Below, in pieces: positions 9,001 through 10,201 of a DNA stretch of 10,201 bases (positions are counted from its first letter, which is position 1; each line of letters begins with the position of its first letter). The translations under genes were made by a program, and so were the position numbers. Below the pieces are notes generated by a model. It was not told where the DNA came from. It ran no database searches and saw only the letters and a list, made by a program, of their open reading frames with translations. This DNA comes from Candidatus Altarchaeales archaeon (GTDB lineage Archaea; Altiarchaeota; Altiarchaeia; IMC4; QMZM01): the NCBI GenBank assembly GCA_003663045.1, contig QMZG01000033.1:1-10201 (forward strand). The letters run 5' to 3'.

Positions 9001-10201
9001 AAGAGGATAAAAGAATTGAGTCTTGAGGATATAACCGAGGAGAATATTGCCGAATTGCTCATGATCTCACCCCTGAAAGATGAGAGGGGTGAATTAGCAA
9101 GAACCATACTGATGGAAATCTACTTGAGAAGGGCAGGTGATGTAAATAGAGTTCTGAAAAGGCTTGAAAAAGATGGGGTTAGAAAGGAGCGGATTGAGGA
9201 GATTGATGGAATATTGCATGAGATTAGAAGAGAGGCGGAGCTAAAGGAGGAATTAAATAAGTTACCATTTGTCAAAGAATTTAGCCATAAAACACTTCAG
9301 AATATCCTCAAGGTAATTTCTGAGGGTCGGGCAAAGAATCCGATCGAGAGACTAAATTCTTTATACAGGATTTACGGAAATGGTTATGATATAGATTCTG
9401 CTTATAATATAGAGGAACTTCTTACCCTTAGCGATAAAGAGTTTGGAGAGATAGAGAAACGGGCAAGAGGTGAGATAAAGGAGGGGTTTAAGACAATTAA
9501 CTTCTTCAGGATTCCCGAGTACAGGGAATATCTGAGAGAATTGATAGAAAAAAATGATGGCGAGATAAATGTATTAGTACATGTTGGACATCTGAAATGG
9601 AGATACACAAAACTCTTTGGATATGAATACAAAAAGGAGGACTATGACAGCTATCTAAGTGATGTGGAAAGCTTCCTGAAGAGAACAGAAAAGCCAACGA
9701 TAATGTTTATCTGGGGTACGGAAGAATTGGCTGAGGAATGGCTCAAAAAGATTAATGCGAAAAATGTCATTCTTCTACCAACAGAATTCTTATCTGCCGT
9801 TCCAAGGGGTGGTATCTTCTCACATAAATTTCCAAAATTCAGGTGGAGGGAATTAAATGAGAGATTAAAAGAGGTCGGTGTAAAGAGGATAACTATCGGC
9901 GGTGAACTTGCGGTTGGAGTGGTGTATGAGAATGGAAAGCCAATCAACGCTGGAGACCAGTGTGTTGAAGAGGCAAGAAAATGGTTGATAAATGACTTTG
10001 ATGTAACTATAATGCCGGAGCTATTGTTCTCCGAAATAAGAGTAAAACCACAACCCAGGGGAATCCGGGTTCTAAAACCAGAGGAATTCTCGATACTCAA
10101 AGAAACCCTTAAGGGCGCTCCTCTAAAAGAATTCTCCAGAGCATTGCCAATCCTCCTCAATACCTATGCCCAAGAGCTGAAATCAGAATATAAAGAGAAG
10201 C
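1..10201 (+). CDS. Giant multidomain protein, internal fragment (both ends outside the window)
   Basis: Frame 1 has 3,400 consecutive sense codons and still no stop, so the full protein exceeds 3,400 residues. The frame is supported throughout by recognisable folds and by repeats that stay in phase. In order it carries an HExxH metalloprotease-like domain, a degenerate JAB/MPN-like domain, a CheD-like Cys/His domain, two GNAT-like domains, TPR-like repeats, a winged-helix array, a SAM methyltransferase domain and an isochorismatase-like alpha/beta domain, joined by charged helices and short recurring linkers (LGTT, PGG). No signal peptide or membrane segment is visible. The coding strand is purine-rich and uses AGA/AGG for most arginines. 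Genes of this scale are known from Omnitrophota and a few other uncultured lineages. No start codon or ribosome binding site can be chosen because the 5' end is missing. The reading frame is certain; the function of the whole is unknown. Confidence 0.95.
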   Translation, partial: MKVDIGYLNRVTEKFIEIKKRGLGDYKAVERAIEELRLGTTEDKTSYSHPKSIKLEHSQEKLEKLGKLGVILGVPFRDIWYKKEYMGIKRMFQSLDFEIKIGPSSMFKEDEIAKRDKGVIIINGDKPALAALFALAHEHDHIMRDQLRELLGKEVDREKAAAVVDGFWILAFKEMHEILKDKDRGLAEALLAYGEDELDKFNEIFGTKYSMKEFGPEKLKETVGKSIPTVSRPKLEKAYNALIEDITDNLDKLTKENLRGDIFGVLFSAVKKDVKERRVWIRDVWIKRLKKIALDNSAYKNKRDIKEGAEILEIKKTYILVFIPRLLKTLNSEEPELVKLADEELRKLWDDHGDLITTIAQLIPAEQDSKLRIKNWLEIQLKKEEGHLHIVLATEDQIGFKVSFVPTEESKAKLRKLAEASLVKEDRFIPQNAFLFGYRRGNKALITDIVSEEELKGYGIFREDRLLSFIRTRFSKEGKSLLGIICAHPADSQFPLGESRPGAMLKGPYGRDIRELKDIEDVVGQPLFGMVLEYRFDLEPYLRKKAIEAVSELTRLKESYDFSKHGPESVFMYLFNEKVDVTESKLSVAELLKEPDDFVREWLDGLKKSEVTIEKAGDESLPQEAVEKGAEGYYIDQRVPSKKLFSTGTLEGVRYLTIGTEEEWSRGLLVTSVSSNIPLGTDKVATCTGLALRFKRGEEFYIALAHIAVNPKSESSYSYSVVKAILQELGKKEGIKDAEVVIYYDPSIQYMPEEFIQFELSPWVKDIRFVQRPDPKTNSRILVDGEKVRILFYHDRKPTKSKVIRFSDDVRDELKDGGEAEKIQPRFNMDEFLKEGKTENGYTYLSRDGKEFVFKLEETSVDNNLKEVEISINDPEMGMGRIGYIILRIRSKSTATIAYHFVKEKYSAYYGGDYKGIGSGLLWIASQYLKNKGIRYLVVEGDPTDGFYQRLGAVDPRRPEIPEDAPYSLKRKIFLRRFDPYKEIPWDEHIKWLKSEISRELGNEEKEREFLEKYKKENRGWYDGILRSMQGKDEEELKKIKKRVEGLERLFPRFDLREVEIPEIDIQPAETVEESDANGENGSIKIEQLDKSDLDNVRRDIREIIKLTEKSAGITPWAPPMPLSLKHWIVAREDEDTLLLNDICIVAREGKKIVGFISGAPARDYADYFYIEYTAVHPDFQKQRIGIRLLEKFCDAVRDRNYRFIGFVAKPEIVDYVRRELPGIKIQEIGKHRITGTQRYLIDLEESYGRENEEFPDKAMGDDSERLGTTREEKEKARLPEIKKPQPGGIWVLKPKEFSILKETLKGAPLKEFSRALPILLNTYAQELKSEYKEKLKSFLRDELIRLYSGDAEETENKVKDAISRIKEHREWVEGLWDEIRREAELGTTEREKSPEDALKHLGTTLEGKLEVHLEGIVEQIVKNARAKKKKRYERLVSILGIKRIYQLYRERYGFEQYGIESTTKRLRLTDKEKRELRTFIKNGELRGFFRKLHKWERVNDLTRYFFGGFGNKITIIRNYLYYLTKPSFTEEKRNKARDGISKSFSWIKRKYDHIPFSKLRKSPYYKEYEPLFKVNEKLPELEEKINVIKNPESGDAEISAAINTIKRIIIEIAAEGRKYRKTVNKYYLEFKGKYLGSEDIKTRALLEFRSGGEILEQAIWLKKNGIKPNSFERAAMDHYGIDFERLKIEGGLPSALDLDRLKRIKELKPEDITEGDIAELLMTSPLKDERGESDERGESARAILMEIYLRRAGDVNRVLKRLEKDGVRKEWIEEIEKVLPKPGGLVLTRGQFRRLARTIKEDPIKNLGAFEIIFSTRREVREKFREEIDQWLVKMTQRLKERGKVLSEQREDIEAAKCAEILARIFGELGDKKKEARNYYLSGNIYRELREFEKSAEYGEISGRIYEELGEKENAAESYALTAYCYKEMEQPRKAIEFYKKAASLYEELGYEVRASEIYERMAKCYEILSEFKEARECDEKAKRLRRIQPGGIPIQTPEQIRNLRERQVKLSVEELRKEITPEFLRRWVFPNLVERSREVKTEWKRWMIEVLMKYYREFPEECEKIVKDAISEMDEALQKEFRKVWDHIKKLDEFINAYTTSSIQREILRTILVLELNRFSPGDIKELIEISGRTVRNALFRLVEKGVLVRPGRFLKGHYLLSERFVDRLYKSEIINDEKRKKLITDLKIESIYNEFERNTGVRLEASYRNVLSFIIDNRLNCLGVEKIAKLSGIPMETIRQAFRRSVNMGILTRVVNNRYLLSEKFIKQLHESEIVDDSTRDRLILDVKREHVYNEFRKSDGSKLEPMFREILNLILDKGLNRFGIKKITDVSGFPTTSIYYALHDFVDAKVLIKPVRDRYLLSERFINRLYESGIIDDSERSKLILDQRIENLYDRLKREKHIRLDARFREILDVILVYSKEVVTFTPKEIIELSGILKGTVNDALRNFIKGNILKRPRHGVYSLSDEFRSELRKITSIGGVDALTLTKAIENSGVITKIKERVKKGDKAGTKLRRLFPSKESVTAEEILSLLDEILTGRDYILDASLTWGRRALLRILEDDGIMSLITESIEGQTVHKWYINKGKVEELAENDVEDEEEFKNNDFGRKPSEKIPGFESIDLGKKIKEYAIKAVNDVIYKNKRYSDYDRYLHSKTESRIYEEEFKKELQNIFIKECGRIGRDLGWRDIDKFLDCLRSRKDLMNLIIYNLVEQGIKISPLDVGWLNRKVFFSISKVRDYILAKKYVVDDSILDRKDVESVFMDSFYTSQYTAKGRLELSDDIILKYLKNRKGTFMDIGIAAGKPLADREENIAITTRELAKKIAGENPNIKIVGIDITTDGLVPVLQKIRKTPEKEHEIQFIAPNLEYIKCDASHIPAKENSMIGIRESNVFIHLNKTQKKRVLQEVIFSLKPNGIFIRAGKDYAEIYEKRGNTLRYSKTVRNEKGERIEEKTKGTLEDFIREIEDEENGRKGAERWLSLEEKPPEGGLPSALDLDRLKRIKELSLEDITEENIAELLMISPLKDERGELARTILMEIYLRRAGDVNRVLKRLEKDGVRKERIEEIDGILHEIRREAELKEELNKLPFVKEFSHKTLQNILKVISEGRAKNPIERLNSLYRIYGNGYDIDSAYNIEELLTLSDKEFGEIEKRARGEIKEGFKTINFFRIPEYREYLRELIEKNDGEINVLVHVGHLKWRYTKLFGYEYKKEDYDSYLSDVESFLKRTEKPTIMFIWGTEELAEEWLKKINAKNVILLPTEFLSAVPRGGIFSHKFPKFRWRELNERLKEVGVKRITIGGELAVGVVYENGKPINAGDQCVEEARKWLINDFDVTIMPELLFSEIRVKPQPRGIRVLKPEEFSILKETLKGAPLKEFSRALPILLNTYAQELKSEYKEK
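109..126 (+). repeat. LGTT linker, copy 1
   Basis: Encodes RLGTTE (residues 37-42) at the end of a charged helix, just before the metalloprotease-like domain. Its 13-base core gttaggcactaca (111-123) is identical in copies 2 and 3. Confidence 0.75.
154..600 (+). other. Domain: HExxH zinc-metalloprotease-like (residues ~52-200)
   Basis: The sequence LAHEHDH (H137, E138, H141) is a perfect HExxH motif at the end of a hydrophobic helix, preceded by a strand-like VIIIN segment. This is the usual layout of gluzincin-type peptidases such as the ImmA/IrrE (M78) and M48 groups. Seventeen residues after H141 comes D-R-E158-K-A-A-A, which could supply the third zinc ligand in the Glu-x-x-Ala helix of those families. 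Two zinc histidines and the catalytic glutamate are therefore visible, and the third ligand is inferred. The substrate is unknown. Processing of the giant protein itself, or of a partner, is possible but unsupported. The next ~200 residues are helical. Confidence 0.55.
601..1242 (+). other. Coding stretch without recognised domain, mainly helical (residues 201-414)
   Basis: Charged amphipathic helices dominate. A segment around residues 321-358 (FIPRLLKTL ... ADEELRKLW) has the spacing of HEAT-like helical pairs and weakly resembles the helical modules further on (residues 1297-1385 and 2018-2096). No catalytic motif is visible. It probably serves as a spacer or scaffold between the protease-like and JAB-like domains. 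Confidence 0.5.
1243..1635 (+). other. Domain: degenerate JAB/MPN-like fold (residues ~415-545)
   Basis: The pattern FLFGYRRGN..LITDIV followed about 40 residues later by LLGIICAHP (H488, P489) resembles the beta-strand and metal-site layout of JAB/MPN domains, where the motif is normally H-x-H-P with an upstream Glu and a downstream S-x-x-D. Here the first histidine is Cys486, the position of the upstream Glu is taken by Gln431 in PQNAFLFG, and S-x-x-D is not evident. If the fold is right, it is probably a non-catalytic or altered version. The match is by eye only, and another alpha/beta fold is possible. Confidence 0.3.
1636..1926 (+). other. Coding linker, no recognised domain (residues 546-642)
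   Basis: Helical, charged sequence joins the JAB-like and CheD-like regions. It ends in a Gly/Glu-rich stretch around residues 615-632 that looks like a flexible linker. No motif or repeat with the rest of the window was seen. Confidence 0.4.
1927..2280 (+). other. Domain: CheD-like Cys/His (deamidase-type) domain (residues ~643-760)
   Basis: CheD deamidates receptor glutamines with a Thr-Cys-His site; in Thermotoga maritima CheD these are T21, C27 and H44. Here T681, C687 and H706 occur in the string TDKVATCTGLALRF ... YIALAHIAV, with the same six-residue Thr-Cys distance and a Cys-His distance of 19 instead of 17. A helix (VVKAILQEL) and a strand ending in a VVIYYDP motif follow, as in the CheD order. 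The three candidate active-site residues are seen directly; the family link is inferred by eye. No chemotaxis receptor is in view, so the substrate is unknown. Another Cys-His hydrolase fold is the main alternative. Confidence 0.4.
2482..2868 (+). other. Domain: GNAT N-acetyltransferase-like 1 (residues ~828-956)
   Basis: The acetyl-CoA pyrophosphate loop (motif A) appears as DYKGIGSGLL (G916, G918, G920), preceded by a strand and followed by the expected helix (WIASQYLKNKG), the next strand (IRYLVVEG) and the motif-B-like DGFYQRLGAV. The order and spacing are those of GNAT acetyltransferases, which transfer an acetyl group from acetyl-CoA to an amine. The N-terminal substrate-binding half is poorly conserved, so the acceptor cannot be guessed. 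It lies directly before a second GNAT-like domain in the same chain. Confidence 0.7.
2869..3249 (+). other. Charged helical linker between the two GNAT-like domains (residues 957-1083)
   Basis: The segment is rich in Lys and Glu with coiled-coil-like helices around residues 1000-1050, then a Pro/Glu/Asp-rich flexible part (around 1060-1083). No domain is recognised. Confidence 0.45.
3250..3738 (+). other. Domain: GNAT N-acetyltransferase-like 2 (residues ~1084-1246)
   Basis: It opens with SIKIEQLDKSDLDNV, a typical first strand and helix of GNAT proteins. Next come the strand KKIVGFISG, the strand YIEYTAVHPDF and the acetyl-CoA loop QKQRIGIRLLEKF (Q1181, G1186), where the first motif-A glycine is replaced by Arg1184. 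The remaining strands follow. The fold call is good; retention of activity is less certain because of the altered loop. It is clearly different from the GNAT-like domain just upstream, so this is not a recent tandem duplication. An LGTT linker follows after about 20 residues. Confidence 0.7.
3796..3813 (+). repeat. LGTT linker, copy 2
   Basis: Encodes RLGTTR (residues 1266-1271) between the second GNAT-like domain and helical module A. It shares 15 identical bases with copy 1, including the codon choices. Confidence 0.75.
3850..4006 (+). repeat. Long direct repeat A, copy 1 (helical module A)
   Basis: This 157-base stretch matches 10045-10201 with 8 substitutions, all in the first 54 bases; the last 103 bases (3904-4006) are identical. 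It encodes a KPQPGGI linker, then the helical segment LKETLKGAPLKEFSRALPIL and the following helix (residues 1284-1335). Module A continues here to about residue 1385. The match may run further, since the second copy is cut by the window edge. Confidence 0.95.
4007..4155 (+). other. Remainder of helical module A (residues 1336-1385)
   Basis: Amphipathic helices, including VKDAISRIKEH and LWDEIRREAE, complete the module begun by repeat A. The pattern recurs, diverged, at residues 2018-2096 (VKDAISEMDE ... VWDHIKK). Bases 4133-4155 are also identical to 9218-9240. A scaffold of paired helices is likely; no catalytic residues are seen. Confidence 0.55.
4155..4170 (+). repeat. LGTT linker, copy 3
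   Basis: Encodes LGTTE (L1386-T1389) at the end of helical module A, immediately after EIRREAE. The 13-base core is identical to copies 1 and 2. Confidence 0.75.
4156..5067 (+). other. Coding stretch without recognised domain, helical (residues 1386-1689)
   Basis: After two LGTT motifs comes a basic run KKKKR (around 1428-1432), then long charged and aromatic helices. The element SILGIKRIYQLYRERYGFEQYGI (from residue 1438; two adjoining pieces) faintly resembles the segment around residues 3117-3130 (RLNSLYRIYGNGYDI), and both are followed by an LT/LS-D-K-E helix, so the two regions may be distant relatives. The last part, EILEQAIWLKKNGI then PNSFERAAMDHYGIDFERL, looks like a small helical bundle. 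No enzyme motif was found. Confidence 0.45.
4204..4215 (+). repeat. LGTT linker, copy 4 (different codons)
   Basis: Encodes LGTT (L1402-T1405), 16 residues after copy 3, but with the codons ctt ggc aca acc. The amino-acid motif is kept while the DNA core is not, so it may be older or coincidental. Confidence 0.45.
5068..5328 (+). repeat. Long direct repeat B, copy 1, with an 18-base tandem duplication
   Basis: 261 bases encoding residues 1690-1776 (EGGLPSALDLDRLKRIKEL ... RKEWIEEI) match 8962-9204 with 10 base substitutions plus an in-frame 18-base insertion. The insertion is an extra copy of the unit encoding DERGES. All 8 differing codons change the amino acid and none is silent. The segment ILMEIYLRRAGDVNRVLKRL has a helix-turn-helix-like look recalling Fis-type HTHs, but this is only a resemblance. 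It lies before the TPR-like solenoid. Confidence 0.95.
5185..5220 (+). repeat. Tandem 18-base duplication (DERGES twice)
   Basis: Two adjacent 18-base units (5185-5202 and 5203-5220) differ at one base (aga versus agg) and encode DERGES-DERGES. The other copy of module B has one unit (9079-9096, DERGEL). This is a recent in-frame slippage or duplication product. Confidence 0.95.
5329..5556 (+). other. Linker and helical segment before the TPR-like repeats (residues 1777-1852)
   Basis: A PKPGGLVLT linker of the PGG type is followed by basic helices (FRRLARTIKED, VREKFREEIDQW). No catalytic motif is seen. Confidence 0.4.
5557..5958 (+). other. Domain: TPR-like solenoid, about three 40-residue units (residues ~1853-1986)
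   Basis: Helices recur exactly every 20 residues. The conserved position is L1870, L1890, L1910, M1930, L1950 and L1970, mostly in the pattern I/L-Y-x-E-L followed by a turn and then an A-x-x-Y helix. Small residues at packing positions and aromatic Tyr are as expected for TPR repeats. Such solenoids bind peptides or other proteins. It sits between module B and the winged-helix array and probably acts as a docking or scaffold part. A PGG-type linker (IQPGGIPIQ) closes it. Confidence 0.8.
6052..6288 (+). other. Diverged helical module resembling module A (residues ~2018-2096)
   Basis: The order FPNLVERSREVKTEWKRW, then VKDAISEMDE, then KVWDHIKK parallels LPILLNTYAQELKSEYKEK, VKDAISRIKEH and LWDEIRR of module A, and both follow a PGG linker. 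DNA identity is low except for a short shared block around the VKDAIS codons. It would be an old paralogous copy, while repeat A copies 1 and 2 are recent. Confidence 0.55.
6319..6630 (+). repeat. Winged-helix module 1 (residues 2107-2210)
   Basis: REILRTILVLELNRF, then a helix-turn-helix (IKELIEISGRTVRNALFRLVEKGVL), then the wing ending in YLLSERF, then the connecting helices (VDRLYKSEIINDE ... IYNEFER). The HTH-wing order is typical of winged-helix domains that bind DNA or other partners. It is about 104 residues long and homologous to the next modules. Confidence 0.75.
6631..6933 (+). repeat. Winged-helix module 2 (residues 2211-2311)
   Basis: Same plan as module 1: RNVLSFIIDNRLN, the HTH IAKLSGIPMETIRQAFRRSV, the wing RYLLSEKF, and the linker SEIVDDSTRDRLILD. 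It is 101 residues long. The LSG turn and YLLSE wing end are conserved while the recognition-helix face differs, so each module may bind something different. Confidence 0.75.
6934..7236 (+). repeat. Winged-helix module 3 (residues 2312-2412)
   Basis: REILNLILDKGLNRF, HTH ITDVSGFPTTSIYYALHDFV, wing RYLLSERF, linker SGIIDDSERSKLILD; 101 residues. A 21-base stretch encoding YLLSERF (7087-7107) is identical to the one in module 1 (6481-6501). Confidence 0.75.
7237..7440 (+). repeat. Winged-helix module 4, shorter (residues 2413-2480)
   Basis: REILDVILVYSKEVVTF, HTH IIELSGILKGTVNDALRNFI and wing end VYSLSDEF match modules 1-3, but the C-terminal connecting helices are missing or altered. This closes the clear array. 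Confidence 0.7.
7441..7800 (+). other. Possible divergent fifth winged helix (residues ~2481-2600)
   Basis: TAEEILSLLDEIL, then TWGRRALLRILEDDGIM, then a wing-like hairpin ending in HKWYINKGKVEEL, has the secondary-structure order of a winged helix. It lacks the LSG and YLLSE signatures of the preceding array, so it is at best a distant relative. Confidence 0.4.
7801..8322 (+). other. Coding stretch before the methyltransferase, no clear domain (residues 2601-2774)
   Basis: An acidic linker (EDEEEF) leads into helices rich in Tyr, Lys and Asp. The part around 2697-2756 (RKDLMNLIIYNLVEQGI ... YVVDDSILD) weakly echoes the winged-helix module plan, including the VDDS linker. It probably forms the N-terminal part of the methyltransferase region. 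The DNA here becomes clearly more AT-rich. Confidence 0.35.
8323..8790 (+). other. Domain: class I SAM-dependent methyltransferase (residues ~2775-2930)
   Basis: Motif I is FMDIGIAAG (D2798, G2800, G2804), which binds S-adenosylmethionine. Motif II is KIVGIDIT with acidic D2838 for the ribose. Motif III is YIKCDASHIP (D2874). The late strand and helix are SNVFIHLNKTQKKRVLQEV followed by LKPNGIFI. Order and spacing fit class I methyltransferases. The tail 'NV-I-H/Y ... LKP-G' and the EENIAITTREL helix after motif I recall CheR protein methyltransferases, but the DxGxGxG loop is altered and the substrate is not predictable. The fold is secure, the subfamily is not. Confidence 0.75.
8791..8961 (+). 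other. Charged linker after the methyltransferase (residues 2931-2987)
   Basis: Lys/Glu-rich sequence without recognised motif ends in EEKPP just before repeat B copy 2. Confidence 0.35.
8962..9204 (+). repeat. Long direct repeat B, copy 2
   Basis: In-frame second copy of 5068-5328, encoding residues 2988-3068 and lying directly after the methyltransferase domain. It has a single DERGE unit. Identical blocks include the first 58 bases and an 86-base block (9104-9189 matching 5228-5313). Confidence 0.95.
9205..9555 (+). other. Helical coding stretch, no recognised domain (residues 3069-3185)
   Basis: It contains EIRREAE (shared with the end of module A), then the segment IERLNSLYRIYG ... LLTLSDKEF, which faintly recalls residues 1438-1480. 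No enzyme motif was found. Confidence 0.4.
9218..9240 (+). repeat. 23-base direct repeat shared with 4133-4155
   Basis: These 23 bases, encoding the tail of EIRREAE, are identical to 4133-4155 at the end of helical module A. Here they come shortly after repeat B instead. This looks like a junction where pieces of module A and module B were recombined. Confidence 0.85.
9556..10038 (+). other. Domain: alpha/beta, possibly isochorismatase-like (residues ~3186-3346)
   Basis: Alternating strands and helices are clear: INVLVHVGHLKW, TIMFIWGTEEL, NVILLP, then LKEVGVKRITIGGELAVG, then CVEEARKWLINDFDVTIMPE. The last two resemble the end of isochorismatase-family hydrolases (a strand ending in a Gly-Gly-type turn, then CV-x-x-A-helix and a strand), with C3321 at the nucleophile position. 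There is a 14-residue insertion between them, and the N-terminal Asp and middle Lys of the triad were not found. An alpha/beta fold is confident; the family is tentative. Confidence 0.3.
10045..10201 (+). repeat. Long direct repeat A, copy 2 (truncated by window end)
   Basis: In-frame second copy of the repeat at 3850-4006, identical over its last 103 bases and still matching at the final base of the window. It encodes residues 3349-3400 beginning KPQPRGIRVLKP. It follows the isochorismatase-like domain, so module A occurs in two different domain contexts. Confidence 0.95.

Noticed and set aside
9651..10160. Open frame on the reverse strand (169 residues) with a near-twin at 3741-3965
   Set aside because: Both are antisense to repeat A. 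Their similarity comes from the duplicated + strand module, and the purine-rich coding strand leaves few reverse-strand stops. The + frame has recognisable folds there.
1..10201. Several adjacent genes instead of one, with internal starts
   Set aside because: No stop codon interrupts frame 1. Purine-rich stretches resembling ribosome binding sites are common by composition and give no evidence for separate genes.

Overview
The whole 10.2 kb window lies inside one protein-coding gene. Frame 1 of the + strand reads through 3,400 codons without a stop, and neither the true start nor the true stop is in view. There is no intergenic space, no RNA gene, no CRISPR array and no recognisable promoter or terminator. 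The frame encodes a very large, Lys/Glu/Arg-rich protein with no obvious signal peptide or membrane segment in the visible part, so a cytoplasmic location is likely. Arginine is encoded mostly by AGA/AGG and isoleucine often by ATA. A gene of this size, mosaic domain content and codon use fits uncultured bacteria with known giant genes, for example Omnitrophota (former OP3). That assignment is inference, and an uncultured archaeon cannot be excluded.

Residue numbers below count from base 1 of the window. Layout in order: a zinc-metalloprotease-like domain with an HExxH motif (residues about 52-200); an all-helical stretch (201-414); a degenerate JAB/MPN-like alpha/beta domain (415-545); a CheD-like Cys/His domain (643-760); two successive GNAT acetyltransferase-like domains (about 828-956 and 1084-1246); an LGTT linker and helical module A (1284-1389); an unassigned helical region (1386-1689); module B (1690-1776); a TPR-like solenoid with a strict 20-residue helix period (1853-1986); a diverged helical module resembling A (about 2018-2096); an array of at least four winged-helix modules of about 101-104 residues (2107-2480) with one or two weaker relatives; a class I SAM-dependent methyltransferase domain (about 2775-2930); a second copy of module B (2988-3068); an alpha/beta domain faintly like isochorismatase-family hydrolases (about 3186-3346); and the beginning of a second copy of module A, cut by the window edge.

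The most unusual feature is the mosaic make-up. Several unrelated enzyme folds, a protein-interaction solenoid and a block of nucleic-acid-binding-type winged helices are joined in one chain. They are separated by recurring linkers (LGTT and PGG types), some conserved at the DNA level. Two modules occur twice, almost identically. This suggests a gene growing by internal duplication, recombination and domain capture. The joint function cannot be read from sequence. Protein modification (protease-like, deamidase-like, acetyl- and methyltransferase-like domains) arranged on a scaffold is a reasonable inference. A polyprotein cleaved at the linkers is a more speculative alternative.
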